A DNA stretch of 54,649 nucleotides from Janthinobacterium sp. TND4EL3 (lineage in GTDB: Bacteria; Pseudomonadota; Gammaproteobacteria; Burkholderiales; Burkholderiaceae_D), in contig NZ_FTMV01000024.1 in assembly GCF_900156175.1 (NCBI RefSeq), positions 1 to 54,649 on the forward strand, read 5' to 3'. The stretch's first letter is position 1. The number at the start of each line of letters is the position of its first letter. The notes under the pieces were generated by a model. It was not told the origin of the DNA and made no database searches. It saw only the letters and a program-made list of their open reading frames with translations. Below, in pieces: positions 31,831 to 41,335 of this stretch. A program made the translations under genes and the position numbers.

Positions 31831-32823
31831 ATGCAACTGCAACAACGACGCATCGGCCATAGCGGCTTGACCAGTTCGGCACTGGGCCTGGGCTGCATGG
31901 GCATGTCGGAATTTTATGGCGCCACGGACGAGGCGCAATCCTTGGCCACGCTGGAAGCGGCCCTGGCGGCGGGCGTGACCCTGTTCGACACGGCCGACGC
32001 CTACGGCTTTGGCCACAACGAGCAATTGCTGGGCCGTTTTTTGCGCCAGCACCGCGGCCAGGCGCTGGTCGCCACCAAGTGCGGCCTGGCGCGCGAGCCG
32101 GGCAGCTATGCGCGCCGCGTCGACAATACCCCCGCTTACATCCGCCAGGCCTGCGAGGCGTCGCTGGCGCGCTTGGGCGTGGAGGCCATCGACCTGTTCT
32201 ACCTGCACCGATTGAACCTCGACACCCCGTTGGCAGAGTCGATGGGAGCACTGGCGCAGCTGATGCAAGAAGGAAAGATTCACGCCGTCGGCCTGTGCGA
32301 AGTGAGCGCCGCCACCTTGCGGCGCGCGGCGGCGCTCTGCCCCGTGGCCGCCGTGCAGAGCGAGTATTCGCTGTGGACGCGCGAGCCGGAGCAGGGCGTG
32401 CTGGCCGCCTGCCGCGACGTGGGCGCCAGTTTCTTTGCCTACAGCCCGCTGGGGCGCGGTTTCCTGACGGGGACGATCGCCGGTGCGGCCAGTCTCGACG
32501 CGGGGGACTTCCGCCACTTCAATCCCCGTTTCGCCGGCGACAACCTGGCGCGCAACCAGGCCATCGCCGGCCTCGTCAAGCGCATGGCGCACGACAAGGG
32601 CTGCACGCCGGCCCAGCTGGCGCTGGCCTGGCTGCTGGCCCAGGGCGACGACATCATCCCCATCCCCGGCACCAAGCGCATCGCCTATCTGCACGACAAC
32701 CTTGGCGCGCTGGACGTGCGGCTCGATGCCGCGGAGCTGGCGGCGATCAGCGCCGCCTTTCCTTTGGGCATGGCAGCGGGCGCGCGCTATACGGACGAAG
32801 GCATGAAGGGCGTGGATGCGTGA
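31831..32823 (+). CDS. Aldo/keto reductase
   Basis: 330 residues of the AKR superfamily with a TIM barrel. The catalytic tetrad is present: Asp53, Tyr58 (FDTADAYGFGHNEQLLG), Lys83 (VATKCGL) and His126 (YLHRLN). NADPH-binding is indicated by the late IPIPGTKRIAYLHDNLGA. It resembles YhdN/Tas-like AKRs that reduce aldehydes or ketones. A GAGGGAG site precedes the ATG at 31831. It is divergent from a LysR gene and probably induced by it. The reductase is followed by 131 bp before the chemosensory operon. Confidence 0.93.
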   Translation: MQLQQRRIGHSGLTSSALGLGCMGMSEFYGATDEAQSLATLEAALAAGVTLFDTADAYGFGHNEQLLGRFLRQHRGQALVATKCGLAREPGSYARRVDNTPAYIRQACEASLARLGVEAIDLFYLHRLNLDTPLAESMGALAQLMQEGKIHAVGLCEVSAATLRRAAALCPVAAVQSEYSLWTREPEQGVLAACRDVGASFFAYSPLGRGFLTGTIAGAASLDAGDFRHFNPRFAGDNLARNQAIAGLVKRMAHDKGCTPAQLALAWLLAQGDDIIPIPGTKRIAYLHDNLGALDVRLDAAELAAISAAFPLGMAAGARYTDEGMKGVDA

Positions 32824-32838
32824 AAAAAGGCGCGCGAG

Positions 32839-32853
32839 TGTACGCCAGCGTAC
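32839..32853. promoter_or_regulatory. Palindromic element shared with the stress gene at 49350
   Basis: The 15-mer TGTACGCCAGCGTAC contains GTACG-CCAG-CGTAC. A near-identical 15-mer (one mismatch) is at 49409-49423, upstream of the PNPOx-family stress gene. Here it sits about 102 bp upstream of cheR. A shared regulator is a reasonable guess. Confidence 0.4.
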
Positions 32854-32954
32854 CTAACTGACACTTTTCCTGCGGGATAATCGGCAACGATCTGCTAGCA
32901 TTTGGCAGTGACTGCACGGTGCGCTTTGCAGCGTGTTCAACGGTCAGGTATCCG

Positions 32955-33788
32955 ATGAGGTGGATGTTGTTAGATGACGATATTTTCGATATAGAACTGA
33001 AATTATTGCTTGAGGGAATCTTGCTGAGATATCAGCATGATTTCCGCGATTATTCCGTGGCCTCGCTGCGCCGGCGCATGCGCCAGGCCATGGAGCGCTT
33101 CGGCTGCGCCAGCCTGTCGCAGTTGCAGGACCGCATACTGCACGAACCGTCCGTGTTCGCGCAGATGCTGCAGTTCTTTACGGTGCAGGTGAGCGAGATG
33201 TTCCGCGATCCCGCCTATTTCCGCGCCTTGCGCGAAAAAGTCGTGCCCATCCTGCATACCTATCCTTCGATCAAGATCTGGGTGGCCGGCTGCAGCAGCG
33301 GGGAAGAGGTGTGGTCGCTGGCCATCCTGCTGGACGAGGAAGGCTTGCTCGAACGTAGCATGATTTATGCGACGGACATCAACGTCGAGGCCCTGGCCGC
33401 CGCCGAGGCGGGCATTTACGCCATCGAGCGCATCGCCCAGTTCAGCGAGAATTACCAGCTGGCGGGCGGCAAGCGTTCGCTGTCCGACTATTACACGGCG
33501 GCCTACAAGGGCGCCATTTTCGACCGGCGTCTGCGGCGCCAGTTCGTCTTCGCCGACCACAGCCTGGCGACGGACAGCGTGTTTTCGGAGGTGCACATGG
33601 TGTCTTGCCGTAACGTCATGATTTACTTCAATAAAGACTTGCAGGACCGGGCGCTGGGCCTGTTCCACGAAGCGCTTGTCAACCGGGGCTTTCTGGGGCT
33701 GGGCATGAAGGAAAGCCTGCATTTCAGCCGCCATGCGGCCAGCTTCAACGAGCTGAGCCCGGCCGAGCGCATCTTCCAGCGTGCCTGA
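32955..33788 (+). CDS. cheR: CheR-type protein-glutamate methyltransferase
   Basis: 277 residues. An all-helical N-terminal domain (about 10-75; LLLRYQHDFRDYSVASLRRRMRQAMERFGC is typical CheR-N) precedes the SAM-dependent methyltransferase domain with TVQVSEMFRDPAYFRALREKVVP, IWVAGCSSGEEVWSLAILL (SAM motif), MIYATDINVEALAAAEAGIY and VSCRNVMIYFNKDLQDRAL. Start candidates are 32919, 32955 and 32964; 32955 has an AGG site at good spacing. It overlaps or abuts the cheB-like gene and begins an operon with two hybrid kinases. No methyl-accepting receptor is nearby. Confidence 0.9.
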   Translation: MRWMLLDDDIFDIELKLLLEGILLRYQHDFRDYSVASLRRRMRQAMERFGCASLSQLQDRILHEPSVFAQMLQFFTVQVSEMFRDPAYFRALREKVVPILHTYPSIKIWVAGCSSGEEVWSLAILLDEEGLLERSMIYATDINVEALAAAEAGIYAIERIAQFSENYQLAGGKRSLSDYYTAAYKGAIFDRRLRRQFVFADHSLATDSVFSEVHMVSCRNVMIYFNKDLQDRALGLFHEALVNRGFLGLGMKESLHFSRHAASFNELSPAERIFQRA

Positions 33789-33789
33789 C

Positions 33790-34398
33790 ATGCTGCCCAC
33801 CTGCGACGTGGCGCCGCCGCCACCGGGCCTGCGCCTGATCGCCATCGGCGCCTCGGCCGGCGGCGTGGAAGCGCTGGGCATCGTGCTGCGCGCCCTGCCG
33901 GCCACCTGCCGCGCGGCCGTCGTGGTGGTGCTGCACCTGGCGCCGGGCCGCTCGAGCCAGCTGCCGCAGCTGTTTGCGCAACGCTGCCAGCTGCCCCTGC
34001 GCGAAGCGCAGGACAAGGAACCGCTGCAGGCCGGCGTCGTGTATTTCGCGCCGCCCGATTACCACCTGCAAGTTGAACCCGATGGCTGTTTTTCACTGTC
34101 GCAGGAAGAACCCGTATATTTTTCGCGCCCGTCCATCGATGTCCTGCTGGAAACGGCAGCCTACGCCTACCGGCGCGCGATGCTGGCCATCATCCTGACG
34201 GGCGCCTCGGCCGATGGCGCGGCGGGCCTGGCGCGCGTGCGGCAGCTGGGCGGCGGCGCCTGGGTGCAGGATCCGGCACGGGCCAGTTGCGCCGTCATGC
34301 CGGCCGCCGCGCTCAAGCGGGCCGGCGCCGACCGCGTGCTCGATTTGCCGCAGATGGCAGCCAGCCTGGCTCTGCTGGGCGATGCGGGGGACAAGTGA
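33790..34398 (+). CDS. CheB-type methylesterase (stand-alone catalytic domain)
   Basis: 202 residues comprising only the CheB catalytic domain; the usual N-terminal receiver is absent. The catalytic triad is visible: Ser22 (AIGASAGGVEAL), His49 (VVVLHLAPGRSS) and Asp142 (LTGASADGAAGL). Such single-domain CheB proteins occur in alternative chemosensory or hybrid-kinase operons. The ATG at 33790 follows the cheR stop by one base; a GTG at 33781 overlapping cheR is also possible. It likely demethylates the same partner that CheR methylates. Confidence 0.9.
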   Translation: MLPTCDVAPPPPGLRLIAIGASAGGVEALGIVLRALPATCRAAVVVVLHLAPGRSSQLPQLFAQRCQLPLREAQDKEPLQAGVVYFAPPDYHLQVEPDGCFSLSQEEPVYFSRPSIDVLLETAAYAYRRAMLAIILTGASADGAAGLARVRQLGGGAWVQDPARASCAVMPAAALKRAGADRVLDLPQMAASLALLGDAGDK

Positions 34399-34504
34399 AT
34401 GGGGGCGTGACAGTGCGTGTAATATATGCAAAGACTGAAACAATATTAATTTCCATATCGAAATATTATGGCATGCTGCCGTGACGATGCCTGAAGACTG
34501 ATCC

Positions 34505-35632
34505 GTGACCGCTCCTATTCATATCCTCGTCGTTGACGACATCGCGCAAAACCTGATCGCCGCCGAAGCCGTGCTGGCGCGGCCCGGTATTGTGGTCCTG
34601 AAAGCCTCATCGGGCGCGGAGGCGCTGGAACTGTTGTTGACGCATGAGGTCGCGCTGGCCCTGATCGACGTGCAAATGCCGCAGATGGACGGCTTCGAAC
34701 TGGCCGAACTGATACGCGGCAGCGAACGCACGCGCAGCATTCCCTTGATTTTCCTCACGGCCGCCTCGCGCGAGCCCAGCTACAGTTTCCGTGGCTACGA
34801 GGCGGGCGCCGTCGATTTCCTGTACAAGCCCATCGATGTGAAAGCCTTGCAAAGCAAGGTGGCCGTGCTGGTGCAGCTGTACCAGCAGAAACGCGAGTTG
34901 TCGGCCCAGCTCGATGAACTCAAGCATGCGCTGCACCTGAATGAACTGTTTACGGCCGTGCTGGGCCACGACTTGCGCACGCCCTTGTCAGTGGTGATGA
35001 ACGGCGCCATGCTGCTGCCGATGATGAGCGACCACCCGAAGGTGGTCGTCACGGCGCAGCGCATCGAAAGCAGCGCCAAGCGCATGGCGCGCATGGTCGA
35101 CCAGCTGCTGGACCTGGCGCGCATCCGCTCCGGCACGATGGAATTGCGCAGCAGCATGCACGACTACCTGGCGCTGGCGCGCGCCATCGTCGAGGAGTTC
35201 GAGACGGGCGGCCAGGCTGCATCCATCGAACTGAGCACTGTCGGCGAGCTGCATGGACAGTGCGATGCGGGCTTGCTGTCGCAAGTCATTTCCAATCTCT
35301 TGAGCAATGCCATCACGCATGGCGAGGCGGGCGCGCCCGTGCAGCTGGCCCTTGACGGACGGGCCGCCGACAGCATCGAGTTGCGCGTGATCAATCGCGG
35401 CGTCATCCCCGCCGCCCTGCTGCCGACCCTGTTCGAGCCGTTCCAGCAGGCGCGCGAGAAACGCAGGACGGGGCAGGGACTGGGCCTGGGCCTGTACACG
35501 GTAAACATGTTCGTCAAGGCCCATGGCGGCACCGTCGAGCTCAGCTCTTCGGCGACGCAGGGCACGGTGGCGGCGGTGCGCATCCCGCGCCATTGCCAGG
35601 TCTGCGTGCAGCCCGACGTGGCGGCGCCATGA
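34505..35632 (+). CDS. Receiver-histidine kinase fusion (REC-HisKA-HATPase)
   Basis: 375 residues with the receiver first: REC (about 6-122, phospho-acceptor Asp55 in ALIDVQMPQMDGFEL, Lys near FLYKPID), a coiled linker, HisKA (phospho-His155 in VLGHDLRTPLS) and HATPase_c (about 250-365; NLLSNAITHGEAG, GQGLGLGLYTVNMFV). No membrane segment, so it is cytoplasmic. The start is a GTG at 34505. A 106-bp gap separates it from cheB, and its last four bases overlap the next gene (ATGA), so the two kinases are translationally coupled. It may be a phosphorelay partner of the next protein. Confidence 0.92.
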   Translation: MTAPIHILVVDDIAQNLIAAEAVLARPGIVVLKASSGAEALELLLTHEVALALIDVQMPQMDGFELAELIRGSERTRSIPLIFLTAASREPSYSFRGYEAGAVDFLYKPIDVKALQSKVAVLVQLYQQKRELSAQLDELKHALHLNELFTAVLGHDLRTPLSVVMNGAMLLPMMSDHPKVVVTAQRIESSAKRMARMVDQLLDLARIRSGTMELRSSMHDYLALARAIVEEFETGGQAASIELSTVGELHGQCDAGLLSQVISNLLSNAITHGEAGAPVQLALDGRAADSIELRVINRGVIPAALLPTLFEPFQQAREKRRTGQGLGLGLYTVNMFVKAHGGTVELSSSATQGTVAAVRIPRHCQVCVQPDVAAP

Positions 35633-38600
35633 GCATGCCTACCTGGCCGCGCGGCGGCGGCAGCATGGGGGAGCTGGTGCGCCAGTTCGACTGGTCGGCG
35701 AGCAGCCTCGGCGCGCTCGACGCCTGGCCCGCCCATTTGCGCACCAGCGTCGACATCGTGCTTCATTCGCCGATGGCGATGGTGCTGATGTGGGGACCGC
35801 AGCACGTGATGATCTATAACGATGAGTACATCAACATCGCCGGCCCGCGCCATCCTGCCGCGCTGGGCGGCACGGTGCCGGCCGTCTGGCCCGAGATCTG
35901 GGACTGGAACGCGCGCATCCTGGAGGCGGGCTTGGGCGGCGAGACGCAGGTGCACCGCGAGCGCTGCCTGCCGCTGTTGCGCGGAGGACAGCCGACGGAC
36001 GTCTGCTTCGACCTGTTCTACACCCCCGTGCATGGCGCGGATGGCCAGGTCGACGGCGTGCTGTGCACGGCCGTGGAATTGACGGCGCGCATGGAAGAAG
36101 GGCGCCAGCTGAAGCTGGCCACGGCCGAACTGGGCAAGCTGAACACCAGCTTGCAGGCCGAGAGCGAGGCCGTGCGGGCCGCCAACCGGCGCCTGGACGA
36201 GGACCGCGCCCTGCTGCGCGCCCTGTTCCAGCAGGCGCCCAGCTTCATGGCCCTGCTGCGCGGGCCGCAGCATGTGTTCGAGCTGGCCAATGAGCACTAT
36301 CTGCGCCTCGTCGGACGCGGCGACCTGCTGGGCCAGACTGTCGAAGCGGCCTTGCCGGAAGTCAAGGCACAGGGCTTCATCGACTTGCTCGACCAGGTCT
36401 ACCGTTCCGGCGTCGCCTATGAGGGGCGCCAGGTCAGGGTGGATTTGCAGACGGCGGACGGGCAGACGGGCGAGCGCCACGTCGATTTCGTGTACCAGCC
36501 CATCAAGGATGCGGACGGCGCTGTCACGGGCATCTTCGTCGAAGGCATCGACGTCACCGAGCGCATGGAAGGCGAGGAGCGCCTGCGCCTGGCGCAGCAG
36601 GCGGGCGGCATCGGCACCTTCGAATGGTTCCCCGAAACGGGGGCGATGCTGGTGTCGCCCACGTTCCGCCGCCAGTGGGGCATCGCCGACGACGAGGAAG
36701 TCACGCAGCAACTGCTGGTGAGCCTGGTCGATGCGCGCGACCAGCAAAAGGTCGGTCCCAGCAAGCTTGAGCTGGCGCAAAATCCGCTCGAATACGTGGA
36801 ATACCGCATCCGCCGTCCCGCCGATGGCGCGGTGCGCTGGATCGCCCGCCAGGGCGAGGTCATTCCCGGCCGCTTGCCGGGCCAGCGCCGCTATGTGGGC
36901 GTGTCGTTCGATGTGACGGAACGGCGCCAGATCGAGGAGGAACTGATGGCCAGCCAGGAGCGCATGGCGGCCATTTTCGGCCAGGCGTCCGTGGGCTTGT
37001 CGGAGCTGGGCCTCGATGGCCGTTTCCAGAGGGTCAATGGCGCGCTGTGCTGCATGCTGGGCCGGTCGGCCGAAGAGCTGCTGAGCCTGAACATGAACGA
37101 CATCCTGCATCCCGATGATGTACCGGGCAACAACGTGCTGTTCCAGCGTCTGGTGGAGACGGGCGAGTCGTTTTCACTGGAAAAACGCTACCTGAAACCC
37201 GATGGTTCGCAAGTGTGGGTGTCGAGCAATGTCAGCCGCCTCGTCGATGAACAGGGACACACGCGTTCCTTGATCGCCGTCAAGACGGACATCACGGACC
37301 GGCGCCGCGTGGAAAAAGCGCTGCATGAATTGAACGAAACGCTCGAGCACCGGGTCGAACAGGAAGTGAGCGAGCGCACCAAGGCCGAAGACGCCTTGCG
37401 CCAGGCGCAAAAGATGGAAGCCGTGGGCCAGCTGACGGGCGGTATCGCGCATGACTTCAACAATGTGCTGCAGATTATTTCCGGCAATTTGCATCTGCTG
37501 CAGCACCTGGCGGGCGCGGATGGCCTCATGCGCCAGCGGCTCGACACGGCCATTGCCGCCGTCGAGCGGGGCGCCAAGCTGTCGTCGCACCTGCTGGCGT
37601 TTGCGCGGCGCCAACCGCTCAAACCCGTGGTGGCCGACCTGGCCCGCGTGGTGCGCAATATGGATGCGCTGCTGCGGCGCGCCCTGGGCGAAGCCATCGA
37701 CATCGTGCACGTGGGCGGAGGCGGGCTGTGGAACACCCTGGTCGACCGCAGCCAGATCGAAAACGTCATCCTGAACCTGGCCATCAATGCGCGCGACGCC
37801 ATGGATGGCGCGGGCAAGCTGACCATCGAGCTGGGCAATGTCGTGCTCGACGAACATTATGTACACAATCTGGTCGACGTGCCGGCCGGCCAGTACGTGA
37901 TGCTGTCGGTGACCGATACGGGCCGCGGCATGAGCGGCCCCGTGCTGCAGCGCGCATTCGAGCCGTTCTTCACCACCAAGCCGGAAGGGGCGGGCACGGG
38001 CCTGGGCCTGTCGATGGCCTACGGCTTCGTCACGCAGAGCCGCGGCCATATCCGCATCTACAGTGAACCTGGCGTGGGCACGGGAGTCAAAATCTATCTG
38101 CCCCGTTCGCTGATGGCCGAAGCGGACGAGGAAGTGGAATTGAGCGGCGTCGTCACGGGCGGCACGGAAACCGTGCTGGTGGTGGAAGACGACGTGGGCG
38201 TGCGCACGACCGTGGTCGACATGCTGGGCGCGCTCGGCTATATGGTGCTCAAGGCCGAGGATGGCGAAAGCGCGCTGGCCGTGCTGCACAGCGGCGCGCA
38301 GATCGACTTGCTCTTTACGGACGTGATCATGCCCGGCCCCGTCAGCAGCACGGAGATGGCGCGCCAGGCGCGCGAGCTGCAGCCCGACATCGCCGTACTG
38401 TTTACTTCCGGCTATGCGCAGGACGTCATCGTGCACGAAGGGCGGCTCGATGCGGGAGTAGAATTGCTTAGCAAGCCGTACCGGCGCGAAGAGCTGGCGC
38501 GCAAGCTGCGCCACGTGCTGGCCAACCGCCAGCAGCAGATGCGCGCGCGCCAGTTTGAACGGTCCGGCGCGCCGGTGTCCGGCGGCCTGATGGCCAGCGC

Positions 38601-39012
38601 CCTGGGCGCCGGCACGCCGGGGCTGGATTTGACGGGCCATGCGCCAGAACCGCAGGGGGACATGCCGACATCGATGAAGATACTCGTGGTGGAAGACAAT
38701 CTCGATTCGCAGCTGATGGTATGCGAACTGGTGGGCATGCTCGGGCATACGGTGAGCGGCGTGTCCGATGGCGAGTCCGCGTGGCAATTGCTAAGCGAAC
38801 AAGATTTCGATATCCTGTTTACCGATGTCAGCCTGCCCGGCATGTCCGGCATCGCGCTGGCGCGCATGGTGCTGCGCGAAAAACCTGACATGCGCATCAT
38901 CTTTTCCACCGGCTACGGCAAGGAATCGATGGATGAGCTGGGCTTTTCCGCCAGCGTCCTGCGCAAACCGTATGACTTGATGGAGCTGCAAGCGGCACTC
39001 GACCAATCCTGA
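35629..39012 (+). CDS. Soluble multi-PAS hybrid histidine kinase with two receivers
   Basis: 1127 residues, no TM helix. Four PAS-like domains (about 15-150, 195-312, 320-432, 440-556), a coiled coil (about 558-595), HisKA with His608 (GQLTGGIAHDFNNVLQII), HATPase_c (NVILNLAINARDAMDGAGKL, GTGLGLSMAYGFVTQSRG), then REC1 (about 852-965; FTDVIMPGPVSS) and REC2 (about 1012-1127; KILVVEDNLDSQLM, FTDVSLPGMSGI). The ATG at 35629 overlaps the stop of the preceding kinase. An upstream in-frame ATG (35593) lies within that gene and lacks a site. It senses cytoplasmic cues through its PAS domains and passes phosphate within the operon. Confidence 0.93.
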   Translation: MSMPTWPRGGGSMGELVRQFDWSASSLGALDAWPAHLRTSVDIVLHSPMAMVLMWGPQHVMIYNDEYINIAGPRHPAALGGTVPAVWPEIWDWNARILEAGLGGETQVHRERCLPLLRGGQPTDVCFDLFYTPVHGADGQVDGVLCTAVELTARMEEGRQLKLATAELGKLNTSLQAESEAVRAANRRLDEDRALLRALFQQAPSFMALLRGPQHVFELANEHYLRLVGRGDLLGQTVEAALPEVKAQGFIDLLDQVYRSGVAYEGRQVRVDLQTADGQTGERHVDFVYQPIKDADGAVTGIFVEGIDVTERMEGEERLRLAQQAGGIGTFEWFPETGAMLVSPTFRRQWGIADDEEVTQQLLVSLVDARDQQKVGPSKLELAQNPLEYVEYRIRRPADGAVRWIARQGEVIPGRLPGQRRYVGVSFDVTERRQIEEELMASQERMAAIFGQASVGLSELGLDGRFQRVNGALCCMLGRSAEELLSLNMNDILHPDDVPGNNVLFQRLVETGESFSLEKRYLKPDGSQVWVSSNVSRLVDEQGHTRSLIAVKTDITDRRRVEKALHELNETLEHRVEQEVSERTKAEDALRQAQKMEAVGQLTGGIAHDFNNVLQIISGNLHLLQHLAGADGLMRQRLDTAIAAVERGAKLSSHLLAFARRQPLKPVVADLARVVRNMDALLRRALGEAIDIVHVGGGGLWNTLVDRSQIENVILNLAINARDAMDGAGKLTIELGNVVLDEHYVHNLVDVPAGQYVMLSVTDTGRGMSGPVLQRAFEPFFTTKPEGAGTGLGLSMAYGFVTQSRGHIRIYSEPGVGTGVKIYLPRSLMAEADEEVELSGVVTGGTETVLVVEDDVGVRTTVVDMLGALGYMVLKAEDGESALAVLHSGAQIDLLFTDVIMPGPVSSTEMARQARELQPDIAVLFTSGYAQDVIVHEGRLDAGVELLSKPYRREELARKLRHVLANRQQQMRARQFERSGAPVSGGLMASALGAGTPGLDLTGHAPEPQGDMPTSMKILVVEDNLDSQLMVCELVGMLGHTVSGVSDGESAWQLLSEQDFDILFTDVSLPGMSGIALARMVLREKPDMRIIFSTGYGKESMDELGFSASVLRKPYDLMELQAALDQS

Positions 39013-39058
39013 CGGGCGCGCGCCATCGGCCCGCCCGCCTTACCCTGCAGAGGCAAGC

Positions 39059-39457
39059 ATGACCCCTGAACTGACGATGCTCGCATGTACCCTCGTGCTG
39101 GCCCTGCTGCAAATCCTCCTGCCTGCGCTGTTGCGCACGCTGGAAACGGGGCCGCAATACAATATGGGGGCGCGCGACAGCGCGGGGCCGCCCGTGGGCA
39201 AGGTCACGGGCCGCTTGCAGCGGGCCCAGGCCAACCTGTTCGAAACCCTGCCCCTGTTCGCCGCCGCCGTGCTGATCGCCCACGTGACGGCGCAGGAAAG
39301 CGCGCTGACCCTGTACGGCGCGGCCCTGTACCTGGCTGCGCGCGTGCTGTATCTGCCCCTGTACGCGTTTGGCGTGCCCGTCGTGCGCACGCTCGTGTGG
39401 TGCGTGTCGATCGCCGGCCTGCTGATGCTGTTCTGGGCCATCCTGTTCGCTTCCTGA
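39059..39457 (+). CDS. MAPEG family membrane protein
   Basis: 132 residues with four hydrophobic helices and the MAPEG signature (GPQYNMGARDSAGPPVGKVTGRLQRAQANLFETLPLFAAAVLIAHV). MAPEG proteins are integral membrane glutathione-dependent enzymes of the microsomal GST/FLAP type in eukaryotes; bacterial substrates are mostly unknown. It lies 46 bp after the hybrid kinase and could share its transcript. A GCAGAGG site precedes the ATG. Confidence 0.88.
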   Translation: MTPELTMLACTLVLALLQILLPALLRTLETGPQYNMGARDSAGPPVGKVTGRLQRAQANLFETLPLFAAAVLIAHVTAQESALTLYGAALYLAARVLYLPLYAFGVPVVRTLVWCVSIAGLLMLFWAILFAS

Positions 39458-39563
39458 ATTCCTACGCGGGCTGTAGCAGCCGTCCTATGGCGGTGCGCCA
39501 GGCCCGGCCGTAAAGTGGCGGCAGGCTGGCGACTGGCGCCGGCATGCGAGGGACCAGACCACG

Positions 39564-41249
39564 ATGGCGACTACTATTTCTGCATTGCAAGATCCGCGCC
39601 GCGCCCGCCAGCGCAAGATCGAGCGGCTGCTGCGTTCCGTATTCGGCATCGCGCGCCTGCGCGCGGGCCAGCAGGACGTCATCGACAGCGTGCTGGACGG
39701 GCGCGACACCCTGGCCATCATGCCCACGGGCAGCGGCAAGTCGCTGTGCTACCAGCTGCCGGCCGCCCTGTTGCCGGGCGCCACGCTCGTCGTGTCGCCG
39801 CTGATCTCGCTGATGCACGACCAGCTGGAAAAATTGCACGCACTGGGCATCACGGCCGTGCAGCTCAACAGCAGCCTTTCGCGCGCCGAGGAAGACGACG
39901 CCATCGCCCGCATCGCCCACGGTGGCAAGCTCATCATCTTTTGCACGCCGGAACGCCTGGCGACGGCCGACTTCCTGGCCCTGCTGGCCGCCGCGCCGCC
40001 GTCGCTGGCGGTCATCGACGAAGCCCATTGCATCTCCCAGTGGGGCCATGACTTCCGTCCCGCCTACCTGGACATCGCCGCCGCCCTGCGCGCGCTGGGC
40101 CGTCCGCCCGTGCTGGCCTTGACGGCCACGGCCACGGAAGACGTGGTGGCCGATATCCGCACCCAGCTGGGCGCGCCGCAGTTGCGCGTCGTCAATACGG
40201 GCATCTACCGCGCCAACCTGCGCTATGGCGTGATCCAGGTCACCAATGCCGGCGAAAAACACGATACAGTCCTGCGCCTGCTGCGCGAGACGCCAGGCAC
40301 GGGCATCGTCTACGCGGCCACCGTCAAGGCCGTCGAAGACCTGGCGGCGCATCTGGAAGCGCTGGGCGAGAGCGTCACGTGCTACCACGGCAAACTGGCG
40401 GCGCGCGAGCGCAAGCACAACCAGGAGCTGTTCATGGGCGGCGAGCGCCGCATCATGGTGGCCACCAACGCCTTTGGCATGGGCATCGACAAGCCCGACA
40501 CGCGCTTCGTCATCCACCTGCAGGTGCCGGCCAACCTGGAAGCGTACTACCAGGAATCGGGCAGGGCGGGGCGCGACGGCTTGCCCGCCGACTGCACCTT
40601 GCTGTACTTCCAGCAAGACAAGCGGGTACAGCAATTTTTCCTGGCCAAGCATTACCCGACGGCTGAAGCGCTGGCCACGATCATTGCGGCAGCGCAAGAC
40701 TTGCCGGCCAGCTTCACTTTTGCCGCGCTGGCAGCGGGCTTGCCCGAGTGTTCCGATGGCCACCTGAAGGTGTGCCTGAAACTGTTGAAGGACGGCAAGC
40801 TGCTGCGCCAGGACCGCCAGCTGGGCTACAGCCTGAAGCCGCCGTCGGCAAGGTCGCCCACGTACGCGCAGCTGGCGCAGGTCTATGTCGACAAGCAGGA
40901 ACGTGACAAGCAGGCGCTCGAGCAGATGGTGGCGTATGCGCAGAGCGGTTTTTGCCGCTGGAAGCTGCTGCTCGATTACTTTGGCGACGCCGGGGATTTC
41001 GAGCGCTGCTGCACCTGCGACAATTGCCAGTCGCCGCCCGCGCTGACGACGCCCATGCTGCTCGACGACGCCCCCGTGCCGCCGCTGCCCGCCGCGCCAT
41101 CGGCACCGTCGATCGCCGTGGGCAGCCGGGTGCGCGTGCCCCGCTTCGACATCGGCACCGTGCTGTCGGTGGCCGGCGACCAGGTCACCATTGCGTTTCC
41201 GGAAAATACCACGCGCACCTTCATGGCGGAATTCGTCGCCCCCGCGTGA
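39564..41249 (+). CDS. recQ: RecQ family ATP-dependent DNA helicase
   Basis: 561 residues. A 3'-5' superfamily-2 helicase used in recombination and repair. Motif I IMPTGSGKSLCY (Lys59), motif II IDEAH at 151-155 followed by CISQWGHDFRP (RecQ aromatic-rich loop), TATATEDV (III), YHGKLAARER and MVATNAFGMGIDKPDTRFVIHLQVPANLEAYYQESGRAGRDG (V-VI). The C-terminal four-Cys zinc site is SGFCRW...CCTCDNC. It is shorter than canonical RecQ: there is no HRDC domain, and it ends with a small beta domain (GSRVRVPRFDIGTVLSVAGDQVTIAFPENTTRTF). It precedes the ligase-associated repair genes by 86 bp. Confidence 0.9.
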   Translation: MATTISALQDPRRARQRKIERLLRSVFGIARLRAGQQDVIDSVLDGRDTLAIMPTGSGKSLCYQLPAALLPGATLVVSPLISLMHDQLEKLHALGITAVQLNSSLSRAEEDDAIARIAHGGKLIIFCTPERLATADFLALLAAAPPSLAVIDEAHCISQWGHDFRPAYLDIAAALRALGRPPVLALTATATEDVVADIRTQLGAPQLRVVNTGIYRANLRYGVIQVTNAGEKHDTVLRLLRETPGTGIVYAATVKAVEDLAAHLEALGESVTCYHGKLAARERKHNQELFMGGERRIMVATNAFGMGIDKPDTRFVIHLQVPANLEAYYQESGRAGRDGLPADCTLLYFQQDKRVQQFFLAKHYPTAEALATIIAAAQDLPASFTFAALAAGLPECSDGHLKVCLKLLKDGKLLRQDRQLGYSLKPPSARSPTYAQLAQVYVDKQERDKQALEQMVAYAQSGFCRWKLLLDYFGDAGDFERCCTCDNCQSPPALTTPMLLDDAPVPPLPAAPSAPSIAVGSRVRVPRFDIGTVLSVAGDQVTIAFPENTTRTFMAEFVAPA

Positions 41250-41335
41250 AGCCAGTGTGCGCTGCCTGACAGATGATCTGGCGCAAGAGCGCTAGAATCA
41301 GGCCATTCCAAGGCGTGTTAACGTAGGAGCTGGGC

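Noticed and set aside
35164..37110. Minus-strand open frame of 648 codons opposite the hybrid kinases
   Set aside because: Spans the junction of two genuine kinase genes on the other strand and has no recognisable domain.
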